Source: Telopea speciosissima (Eukaryota > Streptophyta > Magnoliopsida > Proteales > Proteaceae). From it: a stretch of DNA of 64,000 bases. Every line of letters begins with the position of its first letter. The first letter of the stretch is position 1. The DNA lies in assembly GCF_018873765.1 (NCBI RefSeq), contig NC_057924.1, positions 8,184,001 to 8,248,000 on the forward strand. Direction: 5' to 3'. A model generated the notes under the pieces. It was not told where the DNA came from. It did no database searches and worked only from the letters and a program-made list of their open reading frames with translations. A program made the translations under genes and the position numbers. This document shows, piece by piece, positions 45,689 through 57,954 of this stretch.

Positions 45689-47537
45689 ATTGGACCTACT
45701 TGTGGATTTGCAACAAATTTTTTGTCCGATTAATAAAGATCCTTGGACGGCATTGGATTTCGTTCATGGTATCGAATTGGGTATTGACCAGTTTCAAAAT
45801 CGACATTAATATTTGGTATAAATGCACTGATACGGTTTTATACGCACCTTGTATACCCATCTCTCTCTTGTCAGTAAATTTGTTGGATATATAAATCTAT
45901 ATGATACACGTTTTTTTTTTTTTTATGAAAAAAAAAAAGAAAATTCATTAGACTAAGGAGTGAAGTTTGTACAGTCAAGACACAAAGGGGTGGGGTAATC
46001 AGTATTAACACAGTATTTAAACCAAGAAACAAGAGAAGGGTTAGCAAGTTCTTTAAATAGAACGCCACATGTTCGATCCATAATCTTCAAAAAATAGAGA
46101 AGGACTTCAAAAGGCCAGGGAGAAAGGGATGGAGTTGGAAGAAGTCCAGGTAGCACCTTATTAGAACATCAAACTTCTTTCGTCTTCAAACCTCTCAGGG
46201 TTGCAAAAACTATACCATTGAGAATGGCAATCAACTCAGGTTCCAAAAAATGATTGTTTTTACATTAGCTTTATACATTCCTGAAATATGTTTATTCTTA
46301 TTCTAACAAACACAATTTATGTAGTTGATGATGTTTATGAAATGCCCTTGGTTGCTCGGAAATTATGGAAATCACTGTTGATGATGCTACCAGGGTTTTT
46401 AACATGTTTCAAGATTGATTCATTCCTTAAGAAGAATAGCTCATTTCTAATTGAATTATTCCCTTTTTTTAATCTCTTAAATTGTTCTTTCTGTATCCTT
46501 TGGTTTGGGTTATCTTATTAGAGGGTAGTCTTAACCCTTTTGGTTAAGTTTTAGCATCAAAGTATATATTGTATCCCCTTACAGGTGCATGAAAAGTTGC
46601 ATTATTTCACCAGAAAAAAAACCTAAACAAAAGACAACTTCATCTTTTTTGGAATCAGAACTTTTTAGTATTAGAACAGGCCCCGATCATGCTACCAGCA
46701 GGGGGTTGAAGATAAAAGAAGTGTGGTGCTCCAACCAATCGATCACTGATGCTCTTCCATCTCCAACTAGTACTCCTTGGCCTTGGTACCTTATTAAAAC
46801 TTGGTATATATAAGTAATAGGGATCCTACAATCTTATATGATATGATAAAGGACAAGTTTTGTTTGGCCATTGAGCTGAACCTAGCAATATATGTGCAAG
46901 CCTAACTTCGCATATATATCTCCTTGTTTTAACTTAATCTTAACAGTTTTTTACCATTAACCAAAAAAGATGCAAAACAAAAGATAGTTGTGCGATTGAA
47001 TCCCATCTTATTTTTTTACCCAAAAAAAAATCTCAACTTATTTTGAAGAATGCCTAGCTATACTCAAAGTCCATATAAACTCCATAACCAAGAGAGCCTC
47101 CCTTCATTTTGCATTTCTTCTTGGCGGAATGGGTGATTAATTACTTGTAAACTAAGGAAAATTTTATTGTGAGTTCAAGCCAACGAAGGCAGCAAGAAAT
47201 AAGACAAGGAAAGTTCAGTTGTCGAATAACACTGTTTATTAAGTGTATATGTCTGTTGCATAGTGAATATATGTTCGTATTCTTATTCCCGGATTTTTAC
47301 AAAGCAATCGTATTAAACACATATCGTATCATTACCGTACATATTTTATTGCGTTAGAATTTTTTTTTAAAGTATTTTTTTCTTTTTTTTTTTTTTTTTT
47401 TTTCATGTGGTTTGTTAAATTGTTGTACGTATGTATACCTGTATTATTGTCGTAGTAAGAAAATATTCGGTATAGACAGTTTAAATCATCTTCCCCTAGT
47501 CAAACAAGTAAAAAATCAGCAATATGAAAAGTAATTG
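45689..47537. other. Intergenic DNA, no recognised gene
   Basis: T and A runs at 45,911-45,938 may mark a minus-strand retroposon tail, but no family is clear. A T-rich tract lies at 47,348-47,403. Confidence 0.35.
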
Positions 47538-49140
47538 GAAAAATTACATACCCCTCCCTTGTACTATGGCCTAATCATACCTTCCTTCCTATCATTTTTC
47601 CCAATTACATTCCGGCTCCTCTATTTTGCAAAAAATTACTATAACACCCCTTTCATTAGTGTCCGTCAGTTAATGCTGACGTGGCTTAGTATATTTTTCT
47701 TAATTCCCAAATTAACCCTGAATCCTTGTGAGATGACCTATTTACCCTTTTTATTATCAACGAATAAGACTCACTGTCGCTTTCTTCTCTCAACTTCATC
47801 TTCCACCTTCTGAACCTTGAAATCGCCGGCAACTAAACCCCTTCCCATTGCCTGAGTCTTATGCTCTACGGCTAGAGAAGAAAGGCGCCAAGAAGGTATA
47901 TCTGAAACTCCATCTTCTTCCTCTGGTTTCTAGAGAAGAAAGGCGCCAGAGAAAGAAAAAAAAAAAGAGGGGGGAGGGGGGGATGGCTGCTAGCTCTCTT
48001 CCTCCTGAAAGAAATGAAATCAACATGAACATATATATATATGTACAAACAGTAATAAAAATCAAAGATAAAGAGGAAGAAAAGCAAACAACATCAATGC
48101 ATAAGAGATCACAGACACTGGTCACAACCCATTAATCAGGGACTGGAAATGCTTCCAAAACCAAAACCCAGAATACAGAAGCGTAGAAAAAGTTTATTAT
48201 CCAGCAAACAAACAAAGCCGAACTACATATTTTCATTTTTTCTTCTGGAATAATTAATATTTGGACAACTTGAATAAACAAAATAACTTCGTTTTTGGGA
48301 AAGAAGTCTGTTAAATAAATCTGATCTTGACATTACCCAAGTTAAGTTCCTGCACAATTGGAGAAACACAATCAATAAATTTTCTGAAACAGAGAACTTA
48401 AAGCAAAATAGTGAGACTAACGGAGTGAAGCTCAACAAACCCTTGAGATAGAACCAGAGAGAAAGCAGAGATTAAAATCAAATACTAGAGATGAGAGATA
48501 CACATCTTCAGTGTTACCTACTTACCTTAGTTGGAAATCGTAATGATCACAGATTCAGAGCATAACTTGAGAGAGTTGAATTGTTGGAAGGTCTAACTAG
48601 AGATAGCTAGAAAATTGAATAAATAAATTAATCAAATGAAGAGACTAAAAACAGTAAATAAATGGACTTAGATCTGTTTTTTCATTCTCAAATTTCATTT
48701 TAAAGGACAGAATGGTTGATCAAGAGAGAACCAATGGACTCTGTGTGTGTGTGTGTGTTTTCTCAAGTGGGATATTCCAATAAGCTAAAGAAAATGCGGA
48801 AAAAAAAATGCAGAGATTCCCATAGCTTGAATCCTCTATTAGTCTATTAAATTCTTAAGAGCAAACTGCCTTAGAAATGTTTGAAGAATTTTTGCTCTAT
48901 TGCCTGGACGTTTTCCGGCAAAGCCACTGTTATGGGTGTTTTAGGTTGAAGATGAGATAAGTTTAACTGTGTAATTTTGTTCTGATGTTTTAGTAAAAGG
49001 GTAAAACATTCTTTTTCCAAACAATAACTAACAGCGAACTAACACGGTCAACCAGAGGGGGTCAAAGTGTAATTAAAAAAAATATAAAGAAGAATGTATA
49101 ATTAGATTATAGTACAAGGGAGGAATTTGTAATTTTTTTA
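47538..49140. mobile_element. Mutator-like element, about 1.6 kb
   Basis: Left end aaaaattacatacccctccc..ttgtactatggcctaatcat and right end the inverted attagattatagtacaaggg..aatttgtaattttt, giving inverted termini of about 50 bp. The subterminal aataactaacagcgaactaa matches the block in the elements at 2191, 21,488 and 36,583. No transposase is seen; a GT microsatellite lies at about 48,742-48,758. Confidence 0.7.
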
Positions 49141-49965
49141 AATTAATTTGATGTGTTCTTGCTTGGAGCAAAGAGACATATTTGTAAGAAAAAAATTAAA
49201 TTAATATTAAAATCAATGGATAAATAAAGTTTGAGCGAAACCATTGTTGCAAAGGGAAGATTACTAGCATTAAAATCATTAAATGAACCCTACTACAAAA
49301 TCATTCATTTAACTATTAAACTAATTTTGTACAGTGATGAAAGCATTGTCACAAATCTATTTCTCTTTCATATCCTCATACTCGTTGATCTGTCTCAATT
49401 CTCCTTACAACAAAAAAAACTTGTCATTAATATTGAAATCAATGAATAATAAATTCAAATATTCGTAACATCAAACTCAAAGAATATCTGAACATCAAAC
49501 TCAATGAATTTTTATCATTTTCATTGAGATCGGTTTTAGTCTAGATATCAATTGATTTGGTGCGATTCACTTTTTAGTTGATCACGTCTTATCCCAATCC
49601 AAAATCAATCCAATAAAAATCGATTTAATTCAATTCGAACTTTTTTTTGGACGGTTTTACTGGTCGAGGCTAGGTTTTGACACCCCTAAGGCCCTAACGA
49701 GGGAAACTGGATCTAGGCCGGTGGGATCAGAAAAATGGGATCTTTCAAGTGTTCCAGTGAGGTCAATTTTGGTATCCACTTGTTGTTTTCTTGTCATCTC
49801 AAGTTTTGAATGCGTCCAGCAACAACTTGCTTATTTATAGGGTATGGATTGACGATTGGGTCTACTGTAAGCAGGTGTTGAGCCCTGAGACTGAGAGGGA
49901 AAAACAGGAATGCAACAGCGCTTCAAACTCCAACAAAACCCATAATAAAAACACAACCAAAGCAG
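49141..49965. other. Upstream region of the TauE/SafE gene
   Basis: AT-rich, with a degenerate 'ttgacacccctaag' hAT-type end near 49,676-49,690. No clear TATA box chosen. Confidence 0.35.
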
Positions 49966-51710
49966 ATGAAGAGCCATGGCTTTCTGAAATGGGGTTTCCT
50001 CCCCCTCATCATCTTCACCATTCTTAGCCGCTCCAGAGCATTACAACCACAACCCATCTCGAATCCATTGAAAATAGACCAGTTCATCAACCAAATCTCC
50101 AAATGGAGAAAAATCCAGATGAGTTCAACAATCCGTACCACTTTAGCAGGGTTTCTCTGCTTCGTGGCTGCTACGATATCCAGCGCAGGAGGGATTGGAG
50201 GCGGTGGGATTTTCTTGCCCATTCTAAACATAGTTGTTGGTCTAGACCTGAAAACTGCTTCAAGCTTCTCTGCTTTCATGGTCACTGGAGGGTCGGTTGC
50301 CAATGTTATCTATAACTTGTTTGGTAGAAAGACTCTGATAGATTATGACATAGCACTCCTGTCTGAGCCCTCCATGTTGTTGGGGGTGAGCGTTGGAGTG
50401 ATCTGCCACACAGTCTTCCCTGAGTGGTTGATTACTGTACTATTTGCAACCTTTCTTGCTTGGTCTACCTTCAAGACCTGCAAAGCTGGGGTTTTTTATT
50501 GGAAAGTAGAGTCAGAGGAGGCCAGCAAAAGAGGGATTTTAGAGTCAGGAAATGGGTTGATTGGTGATGAGATATGTTACGAGAAGCAAGATGAGAACAA
50601 GGAAAGCATGAAAGAGCCTCTTTGGGGTAGGGATAGATGTGGGAAGAGAGAAACTAGTGTGGAAACTCCATGGAAGAAATTGGGGTTTCTGTTGATAATA
50701 TGGTTGGCTTTCTTTGCTCTGCATGTTCTTCGTGGAGAAGGAAATGGAGATGGAAACCATCGCCAGGTACGTTTGCTTCTTTGTTTCTTCTTTACTTGTT
50801 TGGTACATTGGAGGCAAAATTTGATAATTCTTTCATTGGTGTTGCTTTAGATGAACATCTAAAAGTAAAGATTCGAATTACAAATATTGAAATCTGTTCG
50901 AAAAATTTACAGAGCATAACAGGATTAAAGCCGTGTGGAATTGGATACTGGATCTTATCAGCGATCCAAATTCCAGTTGCGATGGTCTTTACAGGTTGGA
51001 TTCTGTACCGGAAGAGAAGCAGAGTTGCAGGAGATCGGTTCTTCAAACAACAGGCATGTTTAATGACTTTTATGTGCAGAAGACTAATCTCTCTCCCTCT
51101 CTTGCAAGCAAACAAACATTAAGACTAATCTTCTTGAGGATGGTGGTGATGATGATGAAGGAGGAGAAAGGAGAAGGGCAATTGGATGGGAGCAGAAGCT
51201 GGTCCAGCCTTAGTTTCCCAACGATGGCACTCCTTGCTGGGGTTTTGGGTGGTGGTTTTGGCATTGGAGGTGGAATGCTTATCAGTCCTCTTCTTCTTCA
51301 GATGGGAATACCTCCAGAGGTAATTTCTTCCTCTTTTTCATTTGATTCTTTTAGAACTTCTCAACTAATCTGCCATTAATTTCATGGTGTGAGGTGGGCA
51401 GATAACAGCCGCGACTTGTTCATTCATGGTTCTCTTCTCATCATCAATGTCTGCAGCTCAATACTTACTGATGGGGATAAAACATATAGATGCTGTTCTC
51501 ATCTTCACTCTTGTCTGTTTTGTGGCTTCAATTGTTGGATTAGTGGTAGTACAGTCAGCCATTGTGAGATATGGGAGGACTTCCCTCATTGTATTCTCAG
51601 TTGCCATTGTTATGGCTGTGAGCACTATCTTGATTACCAGCTTTGGTGCTGTTGATGTATGGCAATCCTACATGACTGGAAAATACATGGGATTCAAGCT
51701 CCCATGTTAG
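49966..51710 (+). CDS. TauE/SafE family membrane protein (plant sulfite exporter-like)
   Basis: Polytopic membrane protein of a family annotated as anion/sulfite exporters; the plant substrate is unproven. Exon 1 is 49,966-50,766 (267 codons): N-terminal hydrophobic segment (residues about 8-24), then membrane segments around GGIGGGGIFLPILNIVVG, AFMVTGGSVANV, and LLGVSVGVICHTVFPEW, and a charged loop (about 190-240). Exon 2 starts at 50,913 (SITGLKPCGIGYWILSAIQIP). Exon 3 includes the second family repeat ALLAGVLGGGFGIGGGMLIS and ends at a GT donor at 51,320. Exon 4 is 51,402-51,710, from ITAATCSFMVLFSSSMSA to the stop. All these joins are in phase. The exon 2/3 join is unclear: either a GC donor after FFKQQ (51,054) or a GT donor at 51,038 with the pyrimidine-rich acceptor before 51,109. 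AATAAA at 51,732. Confidence 0.88.
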
Positions 51711-52241
51711 TTAGGCTTCCACCCACTGTTCAATAAAAATCTATGGAAGAACTGATACCAATTGTGTGTGTGTATAAAAAGGGTAAGCAGCTTTTTGTTT
51801 GTGGGTGAAAGAATAAGTAAGACAGAAGAACCGATCCTAATTTTGATAGTAAAAGGTATAAACATGGGAGGAAACTTTTCTTGGTTGGCTATTAGGGTCA
51901 AGGTTCTAAATCTCAGTTTCGACTTTGGGCCTCTCTTGATTAGGGTTGCAACAGGGTCGCGTTGGGTTGGGCTTTTTAAAATCCAGCCCAACCGTGAGTC
52001 TCCTTAGTTGGGCCCAGGCCCTACCTAACCCTGACTTGGGGCCTAAAAAATCCAACCCTAACCCGTCTTCAGGGTCGGGCTGGGCTGACCCTATTTGACC
52101 CTAATTATGGAAAGAGGAACGGATAGATGCATGGGTTGGGCTGGGTCGAGGAGAAAATTATGAATTTTACATAAAATAACATTATAATAAAGTATATTAT
52201 ATCACTTATTATCTTCATATATTATATATTATGGAAAAATG

Positions 52242-52379
52242 ATCTCTACTTGGTGGTGTTTCCTACGCCTTCTCACAGGGCACCTTGAGATGATGCCTCT
52301 GCCCCCTGGGTAGATACCCAGGCGTGCTCACCCATTGGCCCAAACGCTTGTGAAGAGACTATGCGACCAAGTAGAGATA
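52242..52379. mobile_element. Foldback MITE nested in the hAT-type element
   Basis: Arms atctctacttggtggtg and the inverted gaccaagtagagat. Interior has a second pairing (cctgggtagatacccagg). Confidence 0.65.
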
Positions 52380-52440
52380 TGTTGCCCATATATTATATAA
52401 CAAAATGTTTGTGATGTTTAAAGTTTATAATATATATATA

Positions 52441-52609
52441 GGGAGAAAGTTCTCTATCCGGGAGTGTGGCCTATGCCAGTACTCCCATGAGTCTATCTCT
52501 CTCCTCCCCATTTGAAAAGATACCTCTGCCCTCTTGTTTTAAGGAGGAGATAGATAGACACATGGGAGTGTTGGCGTAGGCCACACTCTCGGACAGAAAA
52601 CTGCTTCCC
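52441..52609. mobile_element. Foldback MITE with GGGAGAAAGTT ends, nested
   Basis: Left arm gggagaaagttctctatccg..gagtgtggcctatgcc, right arm the inverted ggcgtaggccacactctcgg..ctgcttccc. Flanked by atatatata on both sides, a possible 9 bp duplication in a TA-rich target. Confidence 0.8.
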
Positions 52610-52849
52610 ATATATATATTATATATATTATATCAATATATATTTTATAGTACAACTTAAAACCGGGTCAAGTTGGGCTGGGTTGGGCTTTATCCGAGAC
52701 CTCAACCTTGCCCCGACCCAACCTTGACTCAGAGCCAAAAATTTCAAGCCTTGACCCACCCTTAGGGCTAGGGTATCACAGCCCAAGCCTTGGTCGGGCT
52801 CAGGGTGGGTTCGAGCCAATAGGGTCAAATTTGCACCCCTACTCTTGAT

Positions 52850-53560
52850 TTTGTTTCAGCTACACCCAAAATTGAGATAACTCAAAGATTTCGATCAGTT
52901 TCAACGGAAATTTAGTTCCATGATTAGGGTATGGAGAATCTCATTTACTAAGAAGGTTATAAACCATTTCAACTTTTGAATTGTTTATGGAAGAGGTTGG
53001 TAAGGTCAGGCCCTATGGAAGATTAAAGAAAGGAGAAAGAACTTTGAATGCAAGTCAGGACTTGCAGAAACTTACAAAAATTAAGGAATCCGCTTTAAGA
53101 TTTTATTGAATTCCAGCAGGGATACGCAAGGATTAGCCGATTAGGACCATTAGGTGAACCCTTTTAATAAACTAATAAAGCCACTATCTAAAGGCCTACC
53201 TACTTGTTCTCCTCCCTCAATGTCAAACACTAGGCAGATAAGAATTAAAATTGTCTAGAGAGAGGAATTGGAAAAACCATTCCTTACTGAACTAAACCCA
53301 TTTCTGGTTCAAAATTATTAGCAGAGAACCAAGGTATACAAATATGAAACAAGGTTTTAAAAATGGGAATCAGATCGGTCTGCATCGGAATTGGTCATGA
53401 CTGATCTCAATTCATCTAGACTTTCTGAAGTTGTAGATTGTAGTGTTTTGAGACCAGATCGCTGGTTTTCAAATCTGAGAAGCTGTTTCTAGGGATTTTA
53501 AGACTGACTCTAACCCCGATTCCGAGTTTAAAATTATTTATAGGAAGTGATGTATAAAAG
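52850..53560. other. Intergenic DNA, nothing recognised
   Basis: No gene, no clear element ends. Confidence 0.4.
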
Positions 53561-53570
53561 GTTTGTTTGA

Positions 53571-53665
53571 ACAACAAAAGAGGGTTGCTCAGTTGGCCAA
53601 GACCAACGCCTCGCAAAGAAGAGATCAAGAGTTCAATTCTCTTTGAGGTCCAACTTAAAAAAAAA
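53571..53665 (+). mobile_element. tRNA-derived retroposon (SINE-like), 95 bp
   Basis: Contains box A-like ttgctcagttgg, a perfect T-arm (aagag-ttcaatt-ctctt, loop of 7) and an A9 tail. Flanked by gtttgtttga (53,561-53,570) and gtttgttcga (53,666-53,675), a 10 bp duplication with one change. The acceptor stem does not pair, so it is not a working tRNA; it looks like a short head-only SINE or tRNA retropseudogene. Confidence 0.75.
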
Positions 53666-53675
53666 GTTTGTTCGA

Positions 53676-54611
53676 TCCATCATTGGCATTGCACATCTTT
53701 AAGCATGCTTCAACCAAGTCGAAGCAATCCATGTGGACCAGGATGTCCAATTGATGTGGCACAAGTGCTTTCTTCAATCAATGAATGTACTTGGAGATGC
53801 AGTTTTGTAGAGGTCTCCCATGATTTTAGAGTGAGAAATCGCACCAATGAGAGGGTGAGAAATAGATTCTTTTTGTAAGGCTCAGTATGGTAACGGTTCT
53901 GTGTTTTTTGAAAAAAATAAAAATAAAAATAAAAACCATATCAGTAACTAAGAAGAAACAGAAAGTTGTATGAGTTGTACTTAACAGAATCGTCTTTTTT
54001 TTATTTATCAAAAATTACGTAAAATACCACTTAACTAAATACACACACAGAGCAACACTAGCAGAGGGAGGAAGACAAAGGAACTCTATTTCTTCTCTAT
54101 TTAAATTGAAGAAAAAGTAATATTTTGTCATAATAACATCTTCCCTCTCACCATTAAAAAGATAAAAAGGGCAATTAAAAGGGAAAACAAAAAAAAAAAA
54201 AAGGTAAGTAAAATAAAACATTTATATTAGATACACAGTATCTCAAAGTTATCCAAATTCCACTGGCTTGCAGAATCAAGAAAAGAAATCCAACGAACTT
54301 GAATCAATGACAACAGTAGTATGAGCTCCACTAGTTGCAATGTGACATATCTTTCCATCCCAAGAACTTTTCACCAATCTAGGCAACCTCTCTCTGGTAT
54401 ATACAGAATGCCATATTGTGGTGGTGGTCTTGTCGGATGGTTCGGTTTCAGGCTTCCAAAGAAGGGGACCTTTAGAGGAAGAAGAGATGTAACGTGCTAG
54501 TGGTACACAATGCAGGAAAATTGACCAAATCTATCGTTGATACTGTTGTTCTTGTTATAGCAGAGCTCGATGTTGAAGGCACGAAAGCTGCTTTGTTCGT
54601 CATGGCTGTGA
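53676..54611. other. Intergenic DNA
   Basis: A short plus-strand frame near 53,730-53,870 (SFVEVSHDF) faintly recalls the end of a LINE RNase H region. No gene recognised. Confidence 0.35.
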
Positions 54612-55965
54612 TGTTGGAATTGTGTGTCCATCAAACCCGAATTATTAAATTATAGAATTTAATTTTTATATTTTATTATAATATTTGAGGCTTATAAGAA
54701 TGTTCTATAGGTGTTAACTTAAAACTGGTCTAAACTGGGAACGGGACTGGACATCCTGTTTATATGGTTTCTATATCGCATGTCACGAGAAATGATGATT
54801 TTGGTACATGGATATGGGTACACATCAATAACTTGTATAGATAAGAATCTGGTACATATATCTTATGTAATGCTACTGGTTGTGTGAGTGATACACGTAC
54901 CCGCCATTCGATGGCCGTTAGACCTGAGAGATTCTATTTGTTTCAGTGTGGCATTACAGATTTTGGTAAGCTAATGGTTGATGTCCAATCGGACTATAAA
55001 CCAGTACACTAGATTCGTGATCCTGCATTGTAAGCAAAGAAGTTTCCCAACATGGAATCCACTATCCATTTATGAGGAATATCCAAGAGAGAGAAAGTTA
55101 GTGAATGGTCGGATAGAAATCTGGATCTAGTATTTATTCGAAATATTTTATAAATTTATTTTTAATATAAAATTAATATATAATATATTAAATTGATTTC
55201 AAAGTTTTACGATCGCCCGATCGCAATCGCATATTCGCTCGATCAACGTACATGATGAATTGGGGATAAGTTGCATTAAGTACATACTCTATAATTCATT
55301 ATGGGATATTAGGAAAGTAGAAAATGTTATATGTAATAAAAGAGTTTATTGGACACTTGACATTATATGGGAGAACAAAATATTTATGGTTGAATATCTT
55401 TTTATATTATGGCAAGAGATATTATGAGATTATCTCATGAACCATAGTTTAGAAAGATTGTATCCCTTTTGAGATTCTATGTCTTCACTTTAATAGAAAA
55501 TTGGAGTTTTAAAAATTAAAAATACCAAAATGGAAGATTGAGCCAAGGCTAAGATGGAAGGGGATTACTAGAGATCCAAGGATCTCTAAAATTATAAAAG
55601 AGGGAGAGGGAGGAGCCTCTCCACGATTTTGGTAGTGCTCCTCCCCCTCTCCATGTTTTCTCTCTCTCTCCCTTCTCTCTTGTGGTGTGTGATTGAGTTA
55701 GACTTGAGTTTGAGAACTCGAGGCTTTGTTGATTTGGCTTCTTCTACAAATTGCAAGGATTGATCAAGCGTCAAAGTATTGAACAAAATTTTCAATCTCC
55801 ATATTTGCACAAGTTGGAAGACCTATTATCTATAGGAGGAGTTACACTTGTGACTCTAAGGTAACCATGATTTTATTTTGAAATTGTTTCATCCCTATTC
55901 TTGATCATGAACAACAAGCATTGACCCGATTCAAATTCCGCTATGCATCGGATTTATTCCCAACA
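54612..55965 (+). mobile_element. Solo LTR of a Copia-like retroelement fossil
   Basis: 1354 bp starting TGTTGGAATTGTG and ending TTTATTCCCAACA, with the perfect 5 bp target duplication tgtga (54,607-54,611 and 55,966-55,970). An attataaaag TATA-type box lies at about 55,590. No primer-binding site, coding part or second LTR follows, so it was left by recombination between two LTRs. The perfect duplication suggests moderate age. Confidence 0.88.
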
Positions 55966-55970
55966 TGTGA

Positions 55971-56989
55971 GGCTTCAACTCCATCGGTTCTTCTCAGCGT
56001 CATTCTTTAGAGAATGTAATGTTAAATGGAGAGATGGTAGAAAGCCCTTAACAGGTTATTGTTATGTTTTATTGCCAAAAGCCATATATAGCCTTAACTC
56101 ACTTAAGTGAAGCTTCATTTCTTTGACTTTTAACAGAAGCGTTTCTCAAATGGGGTTCAAAAGTGTGTCAAGTGCCTGATTCGTTTAAAAAAATAGAAAA
56201 TCAAACTGGACATACCATATAGTTTTCTGTTTTCTTCTCGTTTCTGTTCTAAAAAATAGGAAAAACATTAGAACTGTTTTTTTAGAACGTTGTCATACTA
56301 AGCCTAATGGACCCATATTTTGTCTGAAAAAGAAGAGTGTCAATGCAAATCTCATAGGTCATTATGTGAGAACATGGTATGGAATCTTCTAACCTTAATG
56401 TATATATCTATGATCAACTACCCAATTATTATTAGGTAAAAGCTAACAAAAAGCTCCAAGTGAACGTGCATTGATGTCCTCATTAGTCACATGGACAACG
56501 CGTATTCATATGAACTGTAATACACGTCTATATAATTTTTAAAACATTTTAAGTCAAACTCTTTTGTTATCGAAACCCTAGAATCGTGGTGCAATGCATC
56601 AAATCTATCAACCCTAGACTCCACACCAACCCATTTCGATGGGCCGGGTCTGAACTCAAATGGTTCAACCGCCAGGGTTGTCAAACTTGGCTTATGTTAG
56701 TAACTGTACAGGTTGTCCACACTTTCAGATGCAAATTGGCCTGGTTTTTTAGCATAAATGGGTTGACGGTTGAACCGCTCAGTTGTCCAGGTAATGGTCT
56801 AAACAGTTCAATCATTAGCAGTGAAGGAGTTGAGTGAGTACAAGAAAGGTCAAAGACAGAGAAAGGGTGTTTCTGGCATTTAGTAGGGCTGGTGGAGCAA
56901 ACAACTTGTATTTGTCGTATGACTTTTGAAGTTAAAATCATAAACTAATCTCAACTCCGCCCTTGAATAGCTCTCTTTATTATCTCTTC
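55971..56989. other. Upstream region of the phytocyanin gene
   Basis: No gene. A foldback-like stretch (gggttgtcaaacttggc..ggtccgg-type words) near 56,640-56,800 is degenerate. Confidence 0.35.
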
Positions 56990-56998
56990 TATATATAT
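56990..56998 (+). promoter_or_regulatory. TATA box of the phytocyanin gene
   Basis: tatatatat about 95-103 bp before the start codon, in a CT-rich leader context. Confidence 0.65.
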
Positions 56999-57092
56999 GA
57001 TATCTCTCATAGATCTGAGTTTCAAGCCAAACCCAATAAACTGTGTCCTAAAGACACCCCTCCTCTGTTTTCATCACTCCATCAAACCAAAA

Positions 57093-57954
57093 ATGGCCAT
57101 GTTCAGAGCACTCCTGAGCCTGACTGTCACGGCCATTCTGGTCAAATTAGCCATTGGAACAAATCACACAGTTGGGGGAGCAAGCGGGTGGGATCTAAGC
57201 TCCAACTTCCAGACATGGGCAGCAGGCGAAAAATTCCATGTCGGAGACAATCTCAGTAAGCTAACTTCTCCTGGTTTATTTGCTCTTCTCATGTCTAAAT
57301 CTTCCCTTCTTTATGGAATGACAATCAAAATCATGAACTTTAAATTACAAAACACTCATTGATTATGAGCTTCAATCAATGCTTGCAGTTTTCAATTACT
57401 TGCCGCCTCACAATGTGCTTGAGGTTACGAAGGCCGACTTTGATTCCTGCCAAGCAACCAGTGCACTCAAGGTTTACACTGACCTCAACACTGTGATCAC
57501 ATTAACCTCTCCTGGCAACAGATATTTCTTATGTGGATTCCCAGAACATTGTGGTCAAGGAATGAGTCTTATGGTTCAAACTCTAGCTACTTCTGCTGCC
57601 ACTCCTCCCTCACCCACTACAACAACAACTCCTCCTCCCACCTTACCAAATATTGCTGCCCCTCCATTACCAAACCTTCCCATCCCTCCATCACCTGCTA
57701 TATCAAAACCTCCTTCCACTTTACCAAAGATAACCATCCCACCATTGCCTAGTGCCCCTCCATTGCCATCACTTGGACCTGTTCCTAGTGTGTTCTCCCA
57801 ATTACCCCCTTTACCATCTCCTGGCATGGCATCTTCTGGATCTGATTCTTCGACATCACCACCTCCCTCTCCCTCGTCAGCTAACAGAGGCCATTTACTG
57901 TCAAAGTTCATTACCGGGATGTGGTTTGGAATGTCAATGCTACTAGCACTCTAA
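57093..57954 (+). CDS. GPI-anchored phytocyanin (uclacyanin-type blue copper protein)
   Basis: About 242 residues from two exons. Exon 1 is 57,093-57,255, the intron 57,256-57,388 (GT...tgcttgcag), and exon 2 57,389-57,954; the join gives DNLIFNYLPPHNVLEV. Residues 1-23 are a signal peptide (ending KLAIGT). The plastocyanin-like domain spans about 24-122, with copper ligands His in PPHNV, Cys and His in FLCGFPEHC, and Met in GQGM. The Met axial ligand fits uclacyanin or plantacyanin and not stellacyanin, which has Gln. A Pro/Ser/Thr-rich stretch follows (about 126-220, many PPSP and PPLP words), a likely arabinogalactan-glycosylated linker, and a C-terminal hydrophobic tail FITGMWFGMSMLLAL as GPI signal. 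It should sit on the outer plasma membrane or wall and carry electrons by a copper centre; its partner is unknown. AATAAA at 58,050. Confidence 0.93.

Larger units (their letters stand above)
51941..52841. mobile_element. hAT-type element, 901 bp, with nested MITEs
   Basis: Starts tagggttgcaacagggtc and ends gggtcaaatttgcacccct plus a, with the perfect 8 bp duplication ctcttgat (51,933-51,940 and 52,842-52,849). The arms are built from gggttgggct-like repeats. Two foldback elements lie inside (52,242-52,379 and 52,441-52,609). Located about 230 bp after the TauE/SafE stop. Confidence 0.88.

Noticed and set aside
47848-48135. Overlapping open frames of 71-95 codons on both strands
   Set aside because: Low-complexity lysine/phenylalanine-rich products inside the Mutator-like element; no family recognised.
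49791-50027. 78-codon frame overlapping the start of the TauE/SafE gene
   Set aside because: Leader and coding sequence read in another frame; the frame from 49,966 carries the family motifs.
53585-53655. Functional tRNA gene
   Set aside because: T-arm and box A-like parts are present, but the acceptor stem does not pair and flanking repeats with an A tail show a retroposed copy.
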